A stretch of 64,000 bases of DNA from Vulcanimicrobiota bacterium. GTDB taxonomy: Bacteria; Vulcanimicrobiota; Vulcanimicrobiia; Vulcanimicrobiales; Vulcanimicrobiaceae. Under the pieces are notes generated by a model, which saw only the letters and a program-made list of their open reading frames with translations, was not told where the DNA came from and made no database searches. Each line of letters opens with the position of its first letter. Position 1 is the stretch's first letter. Both the position numbers and the translations under genes were made by a program. This document shows positions 26,950 to 35,802 of this stretch, piece after piece. Location: positions 1-64,000 of the forward strand of contig PLWS01000007.1 of assembly GCA_003151115.1 (NCBI GenBank). Reading direction: 5' to 3'.

Positions 26950-29488
26950 GTCCGAACCGCACGCGGAACGATCGTATCTCGAAAGCTTTCATCTCAAAGA
27001 CCAGCGTTTCGGTTTCAATGGCAACGGCTGTTTCGATCGGGCGTTCGAGCGCGTCGACCGCTTGCACGGAGTTCGCGCGCGCTCCGCACCGCAGACGTAC
27101 CGTCCGCGCCTCGCCGTCACATTCGCGGATCCGAACGATCGCGCCGTCGCGATCCTCGGCCGGTTTGCACGCAACCACCAATACGCTTTCGTCTTCGGTG
27201 GTGAAGAGCCGCACGCGCCGTTCGTGCGCGAAGCGCAGCCAGGCGCGTTCCAGCGCACCCGCGCTCGCCGAACCCAAAGGCGCGTACGCATAACTCAAGC
27301 GGTGCGAACCCTCATCGGCGTCCGGATCCGGCCAGACGGTTCCGCGCAAGAGCGAGTGTCCGAGCGCGATCTCCGCTCCATTCGAAAGCGCGCTCCAGCC
27401 GTACGTGTCCAGCGAAAAAACCGCGGCGCCTTCGCCGCGCGCGTCGCGCACCGCCGCGAAGCGCTGGCCGGGAACTTCGAATTTCGCGCGTTCGGCGGGC
27501 GTTTCGCGCAGCGCGCTGCGTACGATCGTCCCGTGCGGCGAACCATACGTAACCTCGCGCGTTTCGACGGCGAATCGGTTTTCGACGCGCAGCAGCGTGC
27601 GCCGCGCGTGCCAGTCGATGTCGAGCTCGAGGCGCAAGAACGGTTCGCCCTCGCGCAGCTCGACGCGCATCTCGCCCGGCGATCCGTCGAAATCATAGTG
27701 GAGTTCGAGCGCACCGTCCGCGATGCGCGCCTCGCTTGCCGGAATGCGCCGCAACGTCTGCTGATAACCGTCGTCGATGTTCCAGGCCTCCCACTGCCGC
27801 GGACGGTCCCGGTAGAGCGCAAGCGCGTTGGCTTCAATCGCAACGTTGCGGCTGCCGGCAGCGGCGAGTTCGGCGATCACGCCGTCCCTGCGAACGCGCG
27901 CGTGAAGCAAGCCGTTGTCGAAGACGAACGCTCCGTCATCTTCACGCGGCGCACATTGCTTGCCGCCATTCCGCGTGCCCGTGCGCGGCAGCATGGACTC
28001 CGCCGATGCGATCGCGCTCGCCGTCAGCTCTTGCGCCTGCGCGTACTCGCTTTCGGCATCACGATAGACATCCGCGATCGCCGTGCCCGGCAAAACGTCG
28101 TGGAACTGATTGCGCAGCAGGATCTCCCATGCCGCCTGGAGTCGCTGCGCAAACTGCGCGGTCGCAGCCGCCGGCGCGCGGACCGCTTCGCACCAGGCGA
28201 CGAGTTCTTCGGCTTCGAGCAGCGCGCGTTCGAGCAGCGCGTTTTGAAACTTCACGTCGTGATGCGTCGTATACGTGCCGCGGTGGTATTCCAAATAGAG
28301 CTCACCGCAATAGACCGGAAGCGGGTCGCTGCGTTCGCGAAGCGATTCGAACCATTCGCGCGGACGGATCCAGCGCCCCATCGCGCGCGCTTGCGCGAGC
28401 ATCTTCGGTGTGACGCCCCCGCCGCCATCGCCATAGCCCAGCACCAGCGGTTCGCGGCGCTCGCGCGCCGTGCTGATTCGCCACGGATACGGGCCGCCAT
28501 CGTAGGATTGGATCAGCGCGCCGGTTACGCTGCTGCCGTCGGGACCTTCCCACACGAACTGCGGATAAGGGAAACGCGTCGTGTCGTTCCACTGCAGCTT
28601 CGTCGTCGCGAAATACGCAATGCCGGCGTGCGCGAGCAGCTGCGGCAGCGTGTTCGCAAAACCGAACGAATCCGGCAGCCACGCGATCGACGGCGTTACA
28701 TCAAAATGCTGCGTGCAGTATGCGTGCGCGAACAGCATTTGGCGCAGCAGCGATTCGCCCGAAGGAATATTGCAATCGCTTTCGACCCACATCGCTGCAA
28801 CGTCCGGATCGAAGCGGCCCGCACGCACTTCTTCGCGGACGCGCTCGAAAAGCGTCGGATCGCTTTCCTCGACAAACCGGTACAGCTGCGGCTGGCTCTG
28901 CGCGAAACGGAAATCGGGATCGCGTTCGAAAAGATCGCACGCAATTGCAAACGTCCGTTCGGCTTTGCGCCGCGTTTGCTCGTACGTCCATAACCACGCC
29001 ACGTCCAGATGTGAGTGGCCGATGAGTGGGATTTCGCTCGCCAAGGTCCCCTCGACTCGCGCGTCTTCGACGCGCTGCTCGGGGTGGTTCGACAAGCTCA
29101 CCATGACATTCGAAGGGCTCACGATGACATTCGAGGGGCTCACCATGACACTATTCGCCCCCGGTGTCACGGTGACAAACCGTTGCGGGCGTTGGTGCGA
29201 CAGCGCGTTAAGCAGCCACCACATGACTCCAGACCCCGAGGGTAGGCCGTTGGTCGGCAGCGCTTGCAGTTCGACTTCCAGTTCGAGTTCGCGCGGCGCG
29301 TCGCAAGCCGGCACGTAGACGTCGTGATGCTCGCGATCGTAAGCTCCCGCTGCAATTCCGGCGACGCGCAGCAGCGCGCCCGTTCGCGAGCGGTAAGAAA
29401 CCAGCGCGGGCTCCGCCGAAGGCGGAAGCACCGCGTGCAGCAGCGCGATCTCTTGGCTGCGCGAGGTCTCCGCGAGCGGCAGTTTCAC
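26942..29488 (-). CDS. Alpha-mannosidase, GH38 family, with in-frame repeat insertion
   Basis: The 848-residue protein has the GH38 catalytic motifs: IGHSHLDVAWLWTYEQTRRK near residue 157 (zinc ligands His and Asp), MWVESDCNIPSGESLLRQML, and the nucleophile Asp in SIAWLPDSFGFANTLP. Large C-terminal beta domains follow. It lacks a signal peptide, so it probably acts in the cytoplasm on oligomannosides. Residues about 113-147 ([30 protein letters not shown]) correspond to a palindromic repeat inserted in frame just before the catalytic start. Start is GTG 29488. A GH125 exo-mannosidase at 45490 may be a functional partner. Confidence 0.9.
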   Translation of the reverse strand: MKLPLAETSRSQEIALLHAVLPPSAEPALVSYRSRTGALLRVAGIAAGAYDREHHDVYVPACDAPRELELEVELQALPTNGLPSGSGVMWWLLNALSHQRPQRFVTVTPGANSVMVSPSNVIVSPSNVMVSLSNHPEQRVEDARVEGTLASEIPLIGHSHLDVAWLWTYEQTRRKAERTFAIACDLFERDPDFRFAQSQPQLYRFVEESDPTLFERVREEVRAGRFDPDVAAMWVESDCNIPSGESLLRQMLFAHAYCTQHFDVTPSIAWLPDSFGFANTLPQLLAHAGIAYFATTKLQWNDTTRFPYPQFVWEGPDGSSVTGALIQSYDGGPYPWRISTARERREPLVLGYGDGGGGVTPKMLAQARAMGRWIRPREWFESLRERSDPLPVYCGELYLEYHRGTYTTHHDVKFQNALLERALLEAEELVAWCEAVRAPAAATAQFAQRLQAAWEILLRNQFHDVLPGTAIADVYRDAESEYAQAQELTASAIASAESMLPRTGTRNGGKQCAPREDDGAFVFDNGLLHARVRRDGVIAELAAAGSRNVAIEANALALYRDRPRQWEAWNIDDGYQQTLRRIPASEARIADGALELHYDFDGSPGEMRVELREGEPFLRLELDIDWHARRTLLRVENRFAVETREVTYGSPHGTIVRSALRETPAERAKFEVPGQRFAAVRDARGEGAAVFSLDTYGWSALSNGAEIALGHSLLRGTVWPDPDADEGSHRLSYAYAPLGSASAGALERAWLRFAHERRVRLFTTEDESVLVVACKPAEDRDGAIVRIRECDGEARTVRLRCGARANSVQAVDALERPIETAVAIETETLVFEMKAFEIRSFRVRFGHA
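29047..29152. repeat. Palindromic repeat inserted in the GH38 gene
   Basis: The first 64 bases match the intergenic copy at 19751-19813 at all but about two sites. Two further short units follow (ACATTCGAAGGGCTCACGATG and a near copy). The mannosidase frame stays open through all of it, adding about 35 residues. Confidence 0.8.
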
Positions 29489-29515
29489 AGCGCCACTCTT
29501 TCGGGGGCAAAAAAA

Positions 29516-29537
29516 AACCCCCGCGTACGCGGGGGTT
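29516..29537 (-). terminator. Rho-independent terminator of the secreted-protein gene
   Basis: A 10-bp palindrome AACCCCCGCG/CGCGGGGGTT is followed on the minus strand by nine T residues. It lies just downstream of 29551-29964 and upstream of the GH38 gene. Confidence 0.88.
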
Positions 29538-29550
29538 CAGGAGATCGCGG

Positions 29551-29964
29551 CTACTTCGGCAAGCACTGCGTCCTGAGCTTGGCACGCTGGGCCACCGTCA
29601 GTTTCACGCCGGGTTTCATCAGCGATTTGCACCACGGCGGGAGCGGCGTCATCGCCGGCGGACGCATGTCCGGATCGGGCGTAGCAACCCGGTTGAACTT
29701 CTCGAGCCAGTTGCCGTTGGGGTTGTTGTTCAGCATGTCCGTCCCGGGCGAAGGCGCCGTAGGAACCGGATTGCCGGCGGGCGTGACCGCGGGGTTCGGC
29801 ATCGGTGTCGGCATTGGACTTGGAACTGCCGTCGCTGCCGGAGTCGGCATCGGCGTCGCTTGCGGAGAGGCGGCTGCCTGCGTCGAGACGCCGCTCAACA
29901 GCGCCAAGCTGATCGCGCCGGCCGCGACTGCCGCGGTGAGGGCGCTGGGGATTCCCTTCATCAT
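29551..29964 (-). CDS. Secreted Pro/Thr-rich small protein
   Basis: The protein has 137 residues. ATG 29964 is preceded by GGGAGGA and gives MMKGIPSALTAAVAAGAISL, a signal peptide cleaved near TQAAA. A Pro/Thr/Met-rich stretch follows (PTPAATAVPSPMPTPMPNPA), then a short C-terminal segment with two Cys (LPPWCKSLMKPG and LRTQCLPK). It ends at a strong terminator. No family is recognised; the Pro-rich spacer suggests an envelope-exposed protein. Confidence 0.65.
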   Translation of the reverse strand: MMKGIPSALTAAVAAGAISLALLSGVSTQAAASPQATPMPTPAATAVPSPMPTPMPNPAVTPAGNPVPTAPSPGTDMLNNNPNGNWLEKFNRVATPDPDMRPPAMTPLPPWCKSLMKPGVKLTVAQRAKLRTQCLPK

Positions 29965-30065
29965 TGATCCTCCCAAAAAGTGTCGGTACCGGTACCGTTT
30001 GCCCGCTTTGCTTCCTTACCAACCGAGCGTCGGAGCTAGCCCATGGAATGGCGCGCGCGCCTAAG

Positions 30066-30230
30066 TCTGTCATCCTGAGCGAAGCATTTCGCCTTCGGCG
30101 AAATGCGGAGTCGAAGGACCTCGAGTAGGGCCCTTAGGGCCCGAGTCGAGAGGAATGTCCCTCGTCTTGCGCGCCGAGGGCGCGCCGCTCGGGGTGGTTC
30201 GACAAGCTCACCATGACATCGCGTGGCTCG
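30066..30230. repeat. Composite palindromic repeat region between genes
   Basis: The segment contains TCATCCTGAGCGAAGC with the inner palindrome ATTTCGCCTTCGGCGAAAT, then GAGTCGAAGGACC, GGGCCCTTAGGGCCC, CGCGCCGAGGGCGCGCCG and CTCGGGGTGGTTCGACAAGC followed by TCACCATGACAT. It combines several family elements found in this window, and lies upstream of the 29551 gene and downstream of uvrB. Confidence 0.75.
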
Positions 30231-30262
30231 CCATGACACCGTTGGAGCGTTACGCCCGCGAG

Positions 30263-32326
30263 CTAGCTGCCGACGAGTTCCTTGAACGCGTGCGCGAAAA
30301 TCTTGGGAGCTTTTCCTTGGAAGAGCAGCGACTCGTTGCCGCCGATCTGGCGGCGCAACTCGATTAGCTCGTCGCGCAGCGCCGCGGCTTTTTCGAATTC
30401 GAGATTGGCGGCGTATTCGTGCATCTTCTTTTCGAGATCGGCGGCCATGCGGACGGCGACGTCGCGCGGCAGTTTTTCGCGGCGCAGCTCGAGCTGCGTC
30501 TCTTCAGTCGCGCCGGCCATCGAAAGAATGTCGCGGATCTCTTTGCGAATGCTTTTCGGCTCGATGTTGTGCTCCAAGTTGTGGGCGACTTGACGTTCGC
30601 GGCGGCGGCGCGTTTCGCCGATTGCGCGTTCCATCGATTGCGTGACGACGTCGGCGTACATGATCACCTTGCCCTCGACGTGTCGTGCCGCGCGGCCGAT
30701 CGTTTGAATCAGCGACGTTCCGCTGCGCAAATAGCCTTCTTTGTCGGCGTCCAGAATGCCGACGAGCGATACCTCGGGCAAGTCCAGACCTTCACGCAGG
30801 AGATTGATGCCGACGAGCACGTCGAAAACGCCCATCCGCAGATCGCGCAGAATGGCGACCCGTTCGAGCGTATCCACTTCGCTGTGCAGATAACGCACCT
30901 TGAAGCCCATCTCCAGCAAGAAGTCCGTTAAGTCTTCCGCCATTTTTTTCGTGAGTGTGGTGACCAGCACGCGCTCTTTGCGCTCGACCCGCAGGCGGAT
31001 CTCTTCCATGAGGTCGTCCACCTGGTTGCGCGTCGGCCGGATCTCCACTTCCGGATCGACCAGCCCCGTCGGCCGGATAATCATCTCGACAACTTGCGAG
31101 CTGCGGCCCATCTCGTACGTTCCCGGCGTCGCCGAAACGTAGACGACCTGATTGATGTGGGCGTCGAACTCGTCATAGGTGAGCGGACGGTTGTCGAGCG
31201 CGCTCGGCAAGCGGAAGCCGTGCTCTACGAGCGACTCTTTGCGCGAGCGATCGCCGGCGAACATGCCGTGCACCTGCGGCAGCGTCACGTGCGATTCGTC
31301 TACGAAGAGCAGCCAGTCTTTCGGAAAGAAATCGAGCAAGCACGTCGGCGTCGATCCTGGTTCGCGGCCGGAGAGCGGGCGCGAATAGTTCTCGATGCCG
31401 TTGCAGTAGCCGACTTCGCGTAGCATGTCGAGGTCGTAGCGCGTACGCATTTCCAACCGCTGCGCTTCGAGCAGCTTCCCGTTCTCTTTGAAGAACTGCA
31501 GCCGCTCTGTAAGCTCTTGTTCGATTGAAACGATCGCGCGCCGCAACTTTTCGTCGGGCGTGATAAAGTGCTTGGCCGGGAATATCGTGATCGCGTCCTT
31601 GCTCTCGACATATTCACCGGTCAGGATGTTGACGACGTTGATCGCTTCGATGCGATCGCCGAAGAACTCGATGCGGTGCACCAGTTCCTCGTCGACGCCG
31701 ATGAACTCGAGCGTGTCGCCGCGGACCCGGAAGGTGCCGCGCACGAGATTGAGATCGTTGCGCCGGTACTGCATGTCGATCAGTTTGCGCAGCAGCACAT
31801 CGCGGTCGATGTCGGTGCCGACGCTCAGATTCTGCGAGAGTTCCATATAATCGGCGGGCGAGCCTAGACCGTAAATGCACGAGACCGATGCGACGATGAG
31901 CGTGTCGGGCCGCGTCAGCAGCGACTGCGTGGCCGAATGTCGCAAGCGTTCGATCTCGTCGTTGATCGAGCTGTCCTTTTCGATGTAGGTGTCGGTGTGC
32001 GCGATGTACGCCTCGGGCTGATAGTAGTCGAAATACGAGACGAAAAACTCGACCGCGTTCTCCGGAAAGAATTCGCGAAATTCGGCGCAGAGCTGGGCCG
32101 CCAGCGTCTTGTTGTGGCAGAGCACGAGCGCCGGCTTCTGCGCGATCTCGATCGTGCGCGCCATCGCCATCGTCTTGCCGCTGCCCGTCACGCCCAGCAG
32201 CGTCTGCGCGCGATCGCCCGCGAGGACGCGCTCGCCCAATGCCTGGGTCGCTGCCGGCTGATCGCCCGCGAGGCTGAAGGGCGCCACGAGTTTGAAACGG
32301 TTGGCCACGCCGCTCTGGACCGACAC
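30263..32326 (-). CDS. uvrB: Excinuclease ABC subunit B
   Basis: UvrB is the damage-verifying helicase-like subunit of nucleotide excision repair. The 687-residue protein has Walker A GVTGSGKTMAMA, the beta-hairpin region YYQPEAYIAHTDTYIEKDSS, DESHVTLPQ (motif II), GLVDPEVEIRPTRNQVDDL, YLHSEVDTLERVAILRDLR and the C-terminal UVR motif MHEYAANLEFEKAAALRDEL. The start is GTG 32326; it is divergent from prs, whose start lies 44 bp away. Confidence 0.97.
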   Translation of the reverse strand: MSVQSGVANRFKLVAPFSLAGDQPAATQALGERVLAGDRAQTLLGVTGSGKTMAMARTIEIAQKPALVLCHNKTLAAQLCAEFREFFPENAVEFFVSYFDYYQPEAYIAHTDTYIEKDSSINDEIERLRHSATQSLLTRPDTLIVASVSCIYGLGSPADYMELSQNLSVGTDIDRDVLLRKLIDMQYRRNDLNLVRGTFRVRGDTLEFIGVDEELVHRIEFFGDRIEAINVVNILTGEYVESKDAITIFPAKHFITPDEKLRRAIVSIEQELTERLQFFKENGKLLEAQRLEMRTRYDLDMLREVGYCNGIENYSRPLSGREPGSTPTCLLDFFPKDWLLFVDESHVTLPQVHGMFAGDRSRKESLVEHGFRLPSALDNRPLTYDEFDAHINQVVYVSATPGTYEMGRSSQVVEMIIRPTGLVDPEVEIRPTRNQVDDLMEEIRLRVERKERVLVTTLTKKMAEDLTDFLLEMGFKVRYLHSEVDTLERVAILRDLRMGVFDVLVGINLLREGLDLPEVSLVGILDADKEGYLRSGTSLIQTIGRAARHVEGKVIMYADVVTQSMERAIGETRRRRERQVAHNLEHNIEPKSIRKEIRDILSMAGATEETQLELRREKLPRDVAVRMAADLEKKMHEYAANLEFEKAAALRDELIELRRQIGGNESLLFQGKAPKIFAHAFKELVGS

Positions 32327-32370
32327 AGGGCCCGCCAGGGTTGCGAACGCGCCCGCGGGAACCTCGGAGC

Positions 32371-33384
32371 GTGAGCCACAGCCCGCTTCTCTTTAGCGGA
32401 AATTCCAATCAAAAACTCGCCGAGGACATTGCCCGGCGGTTAAAGCTGCATGTCGGCAAAGCAACCGTTTCCAAATTCAAGAACGAGGAAACGCGCGTGC
32501 AGATCGGCGAGAACGTGCGCGGCTCCGAAGTTTTCGTGATCCAGTCGATCTGCAAATCTCCTAGCGGCGGCGTCAACGATTCGCTGATGGAACTGCTGCT
32601 GATGATCGACGCGCTCAAGCGAGCGTCGGCCGCGCGCATCACCGCGGTCGTGCCGTACTACGGTTACGCTAAGCAAGACAAGAAATCGAGCGGCCGCGAA
32701 CCGATCTCAGCCAAAGTCGTCGCGAACATGCTCAAAACCGCCGGCGCCAAGCGTATGGTGACGATGGACCTGCACGCGGCGCAGATTCAGGGCTTCTTCG
32801 ACGGCCCGGTCGACAACCTGATGGCGATGCCGACGCTGTGCAACTATTTAAAGAAGGAAGATCTCTCGGAGGGCCGGGTCGTGATCGTCTCGCCCGACGC
32901 GGGCGGGGTGCACCGCGCCGAACTCTTCGCCAAGCGCCTGGGGAGTTCGCTCGCGATCGTTTTTAAGCGGCGTCCCGAGCCCGACGTTTCCGAAGTCACG
33001 GACATCGTGGGCGACGTTTCGGGCAAGGTTGCCGTTGTCGTGGACGACATGATCTCGACCGGCGGAACGCTGGCCAAAGCGGCCGAGGCGATCTTATCGC
33101 GCGGCGCGACGAAAGTGTATACGGTCGCAACCCACGGAATTTTCGCAGGCGACGCGATCGGCGTGCTGGAAGGTTCACCCATCGAAAGAGTGATCGTGAC
33201 CGACACGATCCCGTTTTCCGACGCGCTGGAGCACCCGAAATTCGCGCAGCTTTCGATCGCGCAAACCTTCGCCGACGCGATTAATAGAATAACCACCAAC
33301 CGTTCCGTCTCGGAACTTTTTACCGAAGACGGTGAAAAAAAAATGAATGAACTTCGTCCGCCGGAGCCTGTAGCAATCACATAA
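32371..33384 (+). CDS. prs: Ribose-phosphate pyrophosphokinase
   Basis: Prs makes phosphoribosyl pyrophosphate from ribose-5-phosphate and ATP. Start GTG 32371 gives 337 residues beginning VSHSPLLFSGNSNQKLAED; an upstream extension overlaps the uvrB promoter side and is not conserved. Seen are RVQIGENVRGSEVFVIQSIC, the ATP-binding flap YYGYAKQDKKSSGREPISAK, the magnesium His in MDLHAAQIQGFFDGPVDNL, and the PRPP loop VVVDDMISTGGTLAKAAEAI. The stop overlaps the rplY start as TAATG, forming a prs-rplY-pth operon. Confidence 0.97.
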   Translation: MSHSPLLFSGNSNQKLAEDIARRLKLHVGKATVSKFKNEETRVQIGENVRGSEVFVIQSICKSPSGGVNDSLMELLLMIDALKRASAARITAVVPYYGYAKQDKKSSGREPISAKVVANMLKTAGAKRMVTMDLHAAQIQGFFDGPVDNLMAMPTLCNYLKKEDLSEGRVVIVSPDAGGVHRAELFAKRLGSSLAIVFKRRPEPDVSEVTDIVGDVSGKVAVVVDDMISTGGTLAKAAEAILSRGATKVYTVATHGIFAGDAIGVLEGSPIERVIVTDTIPFSDALEHPKFAQLSIAQTFADAINRITTNRSVSELFTEDGEKKMNELRPPEPVAIT

Positions 33385-34052
33385 TGGCACAACAATTGAA
33401 TCTCACTATCGAACACCGCGAAGGCGTCGGCAGCACGAAAGCGCGCGCGCTCCGCAAGGACGGGAAAATTCCCGGCGTGCTGTACGGGCACGGGTCCGAA
33501 GCTCAAGCAATCGCCCTTGCGCGCCGGGGGCTTGACGACATTTTGCATCGAGGCGCCCGCACGTCGCTGATCACGCTGACGATGGACGGCAAGCGCGTGG
33601 ATACCGCGCTGCTGCGCGAAGTTCAAGTCGATCCTGTATCGCGCCGTATCGTGCACGTCGATCTGCAGCGCGTCTCCGCCGACGAAACCGTCCAAGCCAG
33701 ACTTCCCGTCGTCACCGTGGGAACGCCCGAAGGCGTACGGAGCTTCGGCGGCGTTATGGACGTCGTGCTCCACGAGCTCGAGGTCGAGGGCCCGGCTAAC
33801 AAGCTTCCCGACCGTATCGAGATCGACGTCAACGAACTGGGCATTCATCAGCACGTGACCGCGGGCGAGATCGCATTGCCCGAAGGTTTCAAGATGATTA
33901 CGCCCGCTGAAAACACCGTGGTGGCCGTCGAACCGTCGAAGACCGAGAAATTGCTCGAGGAAGCGGCCGTCAGCGCCGTCACCGAACAAGCCGAACCCGA
34001 GATCGTCGGCAAGCCCGTCGAAGAACCGCCGGCCGAAGGAGTCCCGGAGTAA
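33384..34052 (+). CDS. rplY: 50S ribosomal protein L25 (CTC/TL5 type)
   Basis: L25 binds 5S rRNA in the large subunit. The 222-residue protein has the N-terminal L25 domain (about 1-95: REGVGSTKARALRKDGKIPG, VLYGHGSEAQAI) and the additional C-terminal TL5/CTC domain (VRSFGGVMDVVLHELEVEGP, LPDRIEIDVNELGIHQHVTA). An acidic tail follows. It is placed between prs and pth as in many bacteria, overlapping both. Confidence 0.95.
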   Translation: MAQQLNLTIEHREGVGSTKARALRKDGKIPGVLYGHGSEAQAIALARRGLDDILHRGARTSLITLTMDGKRVDTALLREVQVDPVSRRIVHVDLQRVSADETVQARLPVVTVGTPEGVRSFGGVMDVVLHELEVEGPANKLPDRIEIDVNELGIHQHVTAGEIALPEGFKMITPAENTVVAVEPSKTEKLLEEAAVSAVTEQAEPEIVGKPVEEPPAEGVPE

Positions 34053-34618
34053 AACTCGTCGCCGGACTGGGCAATCCCGGCAAAGAGTACGCGCAAACCC
34101 GGCACAACGTCGGCTTCATGGTCGTCGACGAATTCGCGCGGCGTCTCGGCATCGACCGGTGGAAAGTCAAAGACGGCGCGCGGCAAGCCTACGACTCTAC
34201 GCGCGGCTTGGTGCTCGTCGAGCCGCAGACGTTCATGAACAACAGCGGCGTTCCGATCAGGCTGATCGCATCGTGGTACAAGGTGCAGCCTGAAGAATTG
34301 CTCGTGGTGTATGACGACATGGACATCCCGTTCGGAAAATTACGGCTGCGCGCGTTCGGCGGACACGGCGGGCACAACGGAATGCGCTCGATAATCGCGA
34401 CGATGGGCGAACAATTCGTACGGCTGCGCATCGGAGTCGGCCGTCCCGATTACGACAGCATCGATCACGTGCTCGCGCCGTTCACGCCGGAAGAGCGCGC
34501 CGCGCTGCCGGGCATCGTGTCGGCGGCAACCGACGGCGTCGCTTGCTGGTTCGAACGCGGCATCGAAGCTGCGATGCAGTTCGCGAACACCTGGGAGCTG
34601 CCCGAAACGCCGGACTAG
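34049..34618 (+). CDS. pth: Peptidyl-tRNA hydrolase, non-canonical start
   Basis: Pth releases peptides from prematurely dropped peptidyl-tRNA. Family features begin directly after the rplY stop: KLVAGLGNPGKEYAQTRHNV, with the catalytic Asn and His, then VEPQTFMNNSGVPI, VVYDDMDIPFGKLRLRAFGG (catalytic Asp) and GHGGHNGMRSI. No ATG, GTG or TTG lies in frame at the expected place. The codon before KLV is GTA at 34049, overlapping the rplY TAA. The first in-frame ATG (34118) would remove the catalytic Asn and His. Initiation at GTA through coupling, or a sequence error in a GTG, is likely. Confidence 0.9.
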   Translation, partial: VKLVAGLGNPGKEYAQTRHNVGFMVVDEFARRLGIDRWKVKDGARQAYDSTRGLVLVEPQTFMNNSGVPIRLIASWYKVQPEELLVVYDDMDIPFGKLRLRAFGGHGGHNGMRSIIATMGEQFVRLRIGVGRPDYDSIDHVLAPFTPEERAALPGIVSAATDGVACWFERGIEAAMQFANTWELPETPD

Positions 34619-35802
34619 CGGCAGACCGAAGGTAACCCCTGGAGATTCGGAATGCGCTGTCCCGCCGGCGGCCGAGTCGCAAAGTACCAGTAGCTGAACA
34701 AGGTCGGGCAAACGGATTGCAGTGACTGGTCGGCGCCGCGCACCGCGCCGCGAATCGCGCTGACACGATCTCCGGTCACTGCCAAGGCGTATTGGTCCGA
34801 GGCCATGTCGAGGTTGCGTTCGTAGCCGTTAAAAAACGGCAAGGCAACGAGATAGACGCAGCCGAGCAGCGCGCCGACGAGCGCGAGGCGTGAAACGGGA
34901 TCATCGTCGCGCCTGAATCCGATGCGATCGGCAAGGAAGATTGCGAGCGCGGAGCCGAGCACCAGCATAGCTCCAAGGATCAACGCCAAGTGCAGCGCGC
35001 TATTGGCGGCGATCCATCCGAACGAGCGTGCGACCGTGAAGCGCAACTCCGGTTCGCTCGCGCCGGCGAGCGCCGTGTCGGAGATCACGACGCGCTGCGA
35101 ACTTCCCCAGCCCAGGACGTACGAAGATCCCGAGTGGGTTCGGCGCGAAACGATCTCTTCGACGACCGGCACGGACGTGTTTCCCGCACGAGCTCGCAGC
35201 GCCGGAAGATCGCGCTGCAGCGCGCCGGCCGGCAAGTCGCGGTAGCTCGAGAATATCGGAGCCAGTGCAAACGGTTGAATGAACGTGAGCAGAAGCGTCA
35301 GCCCGATAATGCCTGCCGTCGTGTACGCGTACCACTGATGCGTGCGGTCGACCAAGCCCAGGACGACGGCCGCCAGCAGCCCCGCCGCGATCATGGCAAC
35401 GATCGTCGCAACGACCCAGCCTCCGAACCAATAGCGCGTCAGCACGTCGCTGAGTCCCATGATCCACGACATGCGGTACTGGAAAAACATCGGAATGAAA
35501 GCCGCGCCGCGATCGATCAATGCGAGCAGCGCGCCGAAACAAAACCGCACCCAGAATTCGGATCCGATGCGCGCGCGCAAACGATCGCGCAGTCGCGCGG
35601 ATCGCCCCGAGCTCCAAAACCAGGCCAGCACGGCGATCTGCACGGCGATTGTCAGGAGCCAGACCGGAATCGTGAACTGCTCGAAATGCTGCGCGGCCGC
35701 TGCCCGCGCCGGATCGACCAGCGCAAACGGCGACTGCGTCAGCAGCGCGTGCGCGGGGATCGCGTTGACGACGTGGTCGAGTGCGTTGGGCCGCCCGGTC
35801 AC
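34615..35802 (-). CDS. Ste24/M48-like membrane protein lacking zinc-site residues
   Basis: The 395-residue protein has the layout of CAAX-type M48 peptidases: N-terminal and middle membrane helices (residues about 45-65, 90-110, 125-150, 163-182) and a soluble part [20 protein letters not shown]. The position of the HExxH helix follows. Here that helix reads [11 protein letters not shown] (residues 258-262 ARSFG). The downstream glutamate motif is [10 protein letters not shown] and the late THPP motif is [10 protein letters not shown], so all expected zinc ligands are gone. It is probably a pseudoprotease with a binding or scaffolding role. Its GTG overlaps the thyX stop (GTGA). Confidence 0.75.
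   Translation of the reverse strand: MTGRPNALDHVVNAIPAHALLTQSPFALVDPARAAAAQHFEQFTIPVWLLTIAVQIAVLAWFWSSGRSARLRDRLRARIGSEFWVRFCFGALLALIDRGAAFIPMFFQYRMSWIMGLSDVLTRYWFGGWVVATIVAMIAAGLLAAVVLGLVDRTHQWYAYTTAGIIGLTLLLTFIQPFALAPIFSSYRDLPAGALQRDLPALRARAGNTSVPVVEEIVSRRTHSGSSYVLGWGSSQRVVISDTALAGASEPELRFTVARSFGWIAANSALHLALILGAMLVLGSALAIFLADRIGFRRDDDPVSRLALVGALLGCVYLVALPFFNGYERNLDMASDQYALAVTGDRVSAIRGAVRGADQSLQSVCPTLFSYWYFATRPPAGQRIPNLQGLPSVCR

Noticed and set aside
32341-32370. Upstream extension of prs
   Set aside because: The extra residues (Arg/Pro-rich) are unlike Prs proteins; GTG 32371 begins at the conserved N-terminus.
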